Assembly: GCA_030597275.1 (NCBI GenBank)
Contig: JAUVSB010000035.1
Span: forward strand, 1 to 10,104
Direction of reading: 5' to 3'
DNA from: Gammaproteobacteria bacterium
Lineage (GTDB): Bacteria > Pseudomonadota > Gammaproteobacteria > BMS3Bbin11
DNA length: 10,104 nucleotides
Made by a program: the position numbers and the translations under genes. Shown here piece after piece: positions 7,795-10,104 of this stretch (positions are counted from its first letter, which is position 1; each line of letters starts with the position of its first letter). The notes beneath the pieces were generated by a model, which was not told the origin of the DNA, made no database searches, and saw nothing but the letters and a program-made list of their open reading frames with translations.

Positions 7795-9186
7795 TTAGTA
7801 ATATTCACCCGCTTCACCACCGATCGGATCTGCGAAGCTTTCAAAGCGTGTAAATTCACCCAGGAAGGTGAGTCTTACGGTGCCGGTAGGACCATTTCTC
7901 TGTTTACTAATAATGATTTCTGCTATTCCCTTACTCTCGCTGTCTTCCTTGTTGTAGACCTCATCACGGTAAATAAACATGATCACGTCGGCGTCCTGCT
8001 CAATGGAACCTGATTCACGCAGGTCTGACATTATCGGGCGTTTATCTGTACGTTGTTCAAGACTTCGATTCAATTGCGACAGGGCAATGACCGGTACGTT
8101 TATTTCCTTGGCCAGTGTCTTCAGGCTCCTGGTGATAGCGGAAAGTTCGGTGGCCCGATTTTCTGTGTTGCCGCCAAGCGACATCAGCTGTAAATAATCA
8201 ATAATTATAAGTCCCAGGCCATCTTCATTTTGACTGGCCAGGCGGCGACAGCGGGCGCGCAATTCGGAAGGGCTAAGATTAGGGGTGTCGTCAATATAAA
8301 TCTTTTTCTCACTCAGTATGTTTATTGCCGAGGTCAGGCGAGACCAGTCATCTTCCTGTAGGGAGCCGGTTCTTACCCGCTGTGCATTAATTCGGCCCAA
8401 TGAGGTCAGCATGCGTCGAACCAGCTGCTCACCAGACATTTCCATGCTAAAGATAGCAACTGCCTTATCACTTCCTACAGCAACATTCTCGGCAATATTC
8501 ATCGCCAGTGATGTTTTCCCCATTGATGGTCTTCCGGCAACGATAATCAGGTCAGAATCCTGAAGGCCGGTGGTAATTTTATCCAGGTCAGTAAATCCGG
8601 TCGACAGCCCAGTGAGATCAGAGCCAGATTTGAACAATTCTTCAATTCGGTCAACAGTCTGTTTAAGCAGGGAATGTACCGCTACAAAGCCAGATCCGTG
8701 TTTTGCACCCTCGTCAGATATCGAATAAATCTGCTGTTCAGCTAAATCTAGAATTTCCTGAGGTGTGCGGCCTTCAGGTGTATAAATGGTCTGATTGATA
8801 TCATTTACAGTATTGAGCAGGCGCCGCATTATAGAATGCTCCTGCACAATTTTTGCATAGGCAGAAATATTAGCAGCACTCGGCGTATTACGAGTTAATT
8901 CATCAAGATATGCCAGGCCGCCCGCTTTTTCCAGCTCGCCACAGTTGTCAAGAAACTCCTGAACCGTAATGACATCTGCTGGCATAGAGTCTTCGACCAG
9001 TTTTTCAATACTTTCGAAAATCAGGCGATGGTCTTTACGGTAAAAATCGTTCACCACCAGTAAATCTGCAACATCGATAAAGCGACTGCTATCAAGCATC
9101 AGCCCGCCTAGCACAGATTGCTCAGCTTCAATTGAATGCGGCGGAGTTTTCAGATCAACAATATTATTTTGAGCAGTGTATGGCAA
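7795..9186 (-). CDS. dnaB: Replicative DNA helicase DnaB
   Basis: DnaB is the hexameric 5'-to-3' helicase that unwinds the fork and recruits primase. The 463 residues carry an N-terminal collar domain (PPHSIEAEQSVLGGLML, residues 15-31, is the family hallmark) and a linker near 155-190. The RecA-like domain has Walker A GRPSMGKTS (218-226), Walker B LIIIDYLQLM (326-335), the ALSQLNRSLEQR motif (368-379), DLRESGSIEQDAD (388-400) and SKQRNGP (427-433), the last with the arginine-finger Arg430. No intein interrupts it. The start appears to be TTG at 9186: reading upstream in frame gives ATA, ATA, AGA and then a TAA stop, with no ATG or GTG. The first downstream ATG, at codon 30, would remove conserved residues. 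The ribosome binding site is weak (AAAGA). An intrinsic terminator upstream separates it from rplI. Confidence 0.97.
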   Translation of the reverse strand: MPYTAQNNIVDLKTPPHSIEAEQSVLGGLMLDSSRFIDVADLLVVNDFYRKDHRLIFESIEKLVEDSMPADVITVQEFLDNCGELEKAGGLAYLDELTRNTPSAANISAYAKIVQEHSIMRRLLNTVNDINQTIYTPEGRTPQEILDLAEQQIYSISDEGAKHGSGFVAVHSLLKQTVDRIEELFKSGSDLTGLSTGFTDLDKITTGLQDSDLIIVAGRPSMGKTSLAMNIAENVAVGSDKAVAIFSMEMSGEQLVRRMLTSLGRINAQRVRTGSLQEDDWSRLTSAINILSEKKIYIDDTPNLSPSELRARCRRLASQNEDGLGLIIIDYLQLMSLGGNTENRATELSAITRSLKTLAKEINVPVIALSQLNRSLEQRTDKRPIMSDLRESGSIEQDADVIMFIYRDEVYNKEDSESKGIAEIIISKQRNGPTGTVRLTFLGEFTRFESFADPIGGEAGEYY

Positions 9187-9309
9187 TATTATTCTTTAAA
9201 TATCAAAAAGATATACACGCTTATTAATGTAATTTATTATTCTTTTAAGCATTTATATCTGCTGCATGTGAGCTATTCGTTATCATAAATGATGAATAGT
9301 ACAATAAAA
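9187..9309 (-). promoter_or_regulatory. AT-rich dnaB upstream region with inverted repeat
   Basis: Since rplI transcription should end at the terminator just upstream, this very AT-rich stretch is where a dnaB-alr-radA-galU promoter would be expected. I could not pick a convincing -35/-10 pair; TATGAT and TATAAA boxes occur on the - strand but without well-spaced partners. An inverted repeat, CTATTC (9273-9278) and ATCAT (9282-9286) against ATGAT (9289-9293) and GAATAG (9294-9299), could form an 11-bp stem with a three-base bulge. It could be an operator or simply a chance product of low complexity. Confidence 0.35.
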
Positions 9310-9342
9310 AAAGGGTCCGTGGCAGGATACCACGAACCCTTT
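9304..9342 (-). terminator. Rho-independent terminator after rplI
   Basis: Arms 9310-9322 and 9330-9342 pair around a 7-base loop (9323-9329). Read on the - strand, the stem is AAAGGGTTCGTGG with CCACGGACCCTTT: 13 consecutive pairs including one U-G wobble, followed by a T-rich tail that runs to about 9304. On the + strand the wobble becomes a C/A mismatch and the tail is weaker, so the structure is oriented to stop transcription coming from rplI. It lies 31 bases past the rplI stop and ends the rpsF-rpsR-rplI operon. Confidence 0.92.
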
Positions 9343-9373
9343 AATATTTCTTTCTATTGATTACGGAGAATTA

Positions 9374-9820
9374 CTATTCTGCAGTAACAGAAACTTTAAG
9401 AACAAGACTGACTTCTGGGTGCAATGATACATCAACATCATGTTCGCCGATGACTTTGATAGCACCTTCCGGCAGGTTCACTTCAACTTTATCAAGTTCT
9501 TTGCCTGCAGCAGTAACCGCTTCAATGATATCGGTAATGGCTACCGATCCAAAAAGCTTGCCTTCTTCACTGGCGCGTCGTGCAATTTCAATGACGACAC
9601 CTTCGAATTCAGCAGCGCGGGCTTGAGCTTTACTCAAGGCATCACTGGCAGCAGCTTCAAGCTCTGCACGACGCCCTTCAAAAGCTTCCTTATTTTCTTT
9701 AGTTGCACTGACGGCTTTACCTTGTGGAACTAGATAATTACGACCATAACCTGGTTTTACGGAGACTTGCTGACCCAAATCACCAAGGTTACGGATTTTT
9801 TCAAGCAGTATAACTTCCAT
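9374..9820 (-). CDS. rplI: 50S ribosomal protein L9
   Basis: L9 is a large-subunit protein with two domains joined by a long helix; it binds 23S rRNA near the L1 stalk base. The 148 residues match the usual length of about 149. The N-terminal domain shows the family pattern VILLEKIRNLGDLGQQV (3-19) and VKPGYGRNYLVPQGKA (21-36). The connecting helix is charged and alanine-rich (about 41-74), and the C-terminal domain includes EGKLFGSVAITDI (86-98). A ribosome binding site, AGGAT (complement of 9828-9832), lies seven bases before the ATG. It follows rpsR by 22 bases and is the last gene before the terminator. Confidence 0.98.
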   Translation of the reverse strand: MEVILLEKIRNLGDLGQQVSVKPGYGRNYLVPQGKAVSATKENKEAFEGRRAELEAAASDALSKAQARAAEFEGVVIEIARRASEEGKLFGSVAITDIIEAVTAAGKELDKVEVNLPEGAIKVIGEHDVDVSLHPEVSLVLKVSVTAE

Positions 9821-9842
9821 CTGATTGATCCTGTATGGTTGA

Positions 9843-10073
9843 TTAACGGTTATGGTTATCGGTATAAGGCAACAAGGCGAGATAGCGAGCCACTTTTACT
9901 GCATTTGCTAGCTGACGCTGGTATTTCGGCTTGGTACCAGTGTTACGACTGGGTATGATCTTACCGGTTTCAGTAACATATGCCTTGAGTGTTTCCAGAT
10001 CTTTGTAATCGATCTCGGTAATACCTTCAGCAGTGAAACGGCAGTATTTTCTACGGCGATAAAAGCGTGACAT
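9843..10073 (-). CDS. rpsR: 30S ribosomal protein S18
   Basis: S18 is a small-subunit protein that pairs with S6 on the platform of the 30S particle and contacts 16S rRNA. The 76 residues contain the family elements RRRKYCRFTAEGI (6-18), IDYKDLETLKAYVTETGKIIPSR (21-43, residues in the stretch split here as IDYKDLETLKAY and GKIIPSR) and KYQRQLANAVKVARYLALLP (50-69). Length and the basic tail are normal. A very strong ribosome binding site, AAGGAGG (complement of 10084-10090), sits ten bases before the ATG and lies within the last codons of the upstream gene. The S18 gene begins two bases after that gene's stop, as expected for an rpsF-rpsR operon. Confidence 0.98.
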   Translation of the reverse strand: MSRFYRRRKYCRFTAEGITEIDYKDLETLKAYVTETGKIIPSRNTGTKPKYQRQLANAVKVARYLALLPYTDNHNR

Positions 10074-10075
10074 GA

Positions 10076-10104
10076 TTATTCAGCCTCCTTTACTTCTTCA
10101 GTAG
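10076..10104 (-). CDS. rpsF: Probable 30S ribosomal protein S6, last residues only
   Basis: On the - strand the window begins inside an open frame encoding TEEVKEAE followed by a TAA stop at 10078-10076, two bases before rpsR. An acidic, glutamate-rich tail is typical of S6 proteins, and rpsF is the standard gene upstream of rpsR. Eight residues cannot prove identity, so the call rests mainly on gene order. If correct, priB is not between rpsF and rpsR, unlike E. coli. The rpsR ribosome binding site is embedded in these codons. Confidence 0.7.

Noticed and set aside
7795..9186. Intein in dnaB
   Set aside because: DnaB is a common intein host, but the Walker A and downstream motifs are continuous and the length of 463 residues is normal.
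9440..9733. A 97-codon open frame on the + strand inside rplI
   Set aside because: It is antisense to a complete ribosomal protein gene, and its Phe- and Ser-rich composition is the mirror of rplI Lys- and Glu-rich codons.
1..10104. Mobile element, prophage, CRISPR or tRNA gene
   Set aside because: No transposase, integrase, direct repeat array or cloverleaf-like sequence was seen; the coding content is housekeeping and transport genes.

Overview
The window looks like chromosomal backbone DNA from a gammaproteobacterium, probably marine or sulfur-cycle related. The evidence is the gene order (rpsF)-rpsR-rplI-dnaB-alr-radA, close agreement of the housekeeping proteins with gammaproteobacterial family members, a moderate GC content (mid-40s percent by eye), and an envelope gene set ending in an outer-membrane barrel. 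The species cannot be named from this sequence. I see no mobile element, prophage, CRISPR array, tRNA or rRNA.

Left part, + strand (1-2650). The window opens inside an FtsX/MacB-type ABC permease. A LolD/MacB-type ATPase follows through a TAATG stop/start overlap. Eight bases later comes a secreted protein that reads as an outer-membrane beta-barrel. These three probably form the end of an operon for a trans-envelope transporter whose first genes lie to the left. It is the only part of the window whose function is not standard.

Centre (2720-5297). pgi (glucose-6-phosphate isomerase, + strand) and galU (UTP-glucose-1-phosphate uridylyltransferase, - strand) converge. The 88 bases between them hold a 48-bp element of two perfect 8-4-8 palindromes lying exactly 20 bases from each stop codon. 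It is probably a dispersed palindromic repeat that may also act as a two-way transcript end. Both enzymes work at the glucose-phosphate branch point that feeds central metabolism and UDP-glucose for surface polysaccharides.

Right part, - strand (read from 10104 down to 4476). The order is the last codons of rpsF, then rpsR, rplI, a strong intrinsic terminator, dnaB, alr, radA and galU. The ribosomal-protein operon ends at the terminator. An AT-rich spacer then precedes dnaB, which appears to start at a TTG codon. dnaB, alr, radA and galU are tightly packed (18-base gap, 8-base overlap, 36-base gap) and probably share transcription. They join replication fork helicase, D-alanine supply for peptidoglycan, recombination repair, and UDP-glucose synthesis.

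Most of the window is ordinary. The points worth a second look are the ABC/barrel cluster, the convergent double-palindrome element, the TTG start of dnaB, and the absence of a ribosome binding site before pgi. I found no convincing previously undescribed system.
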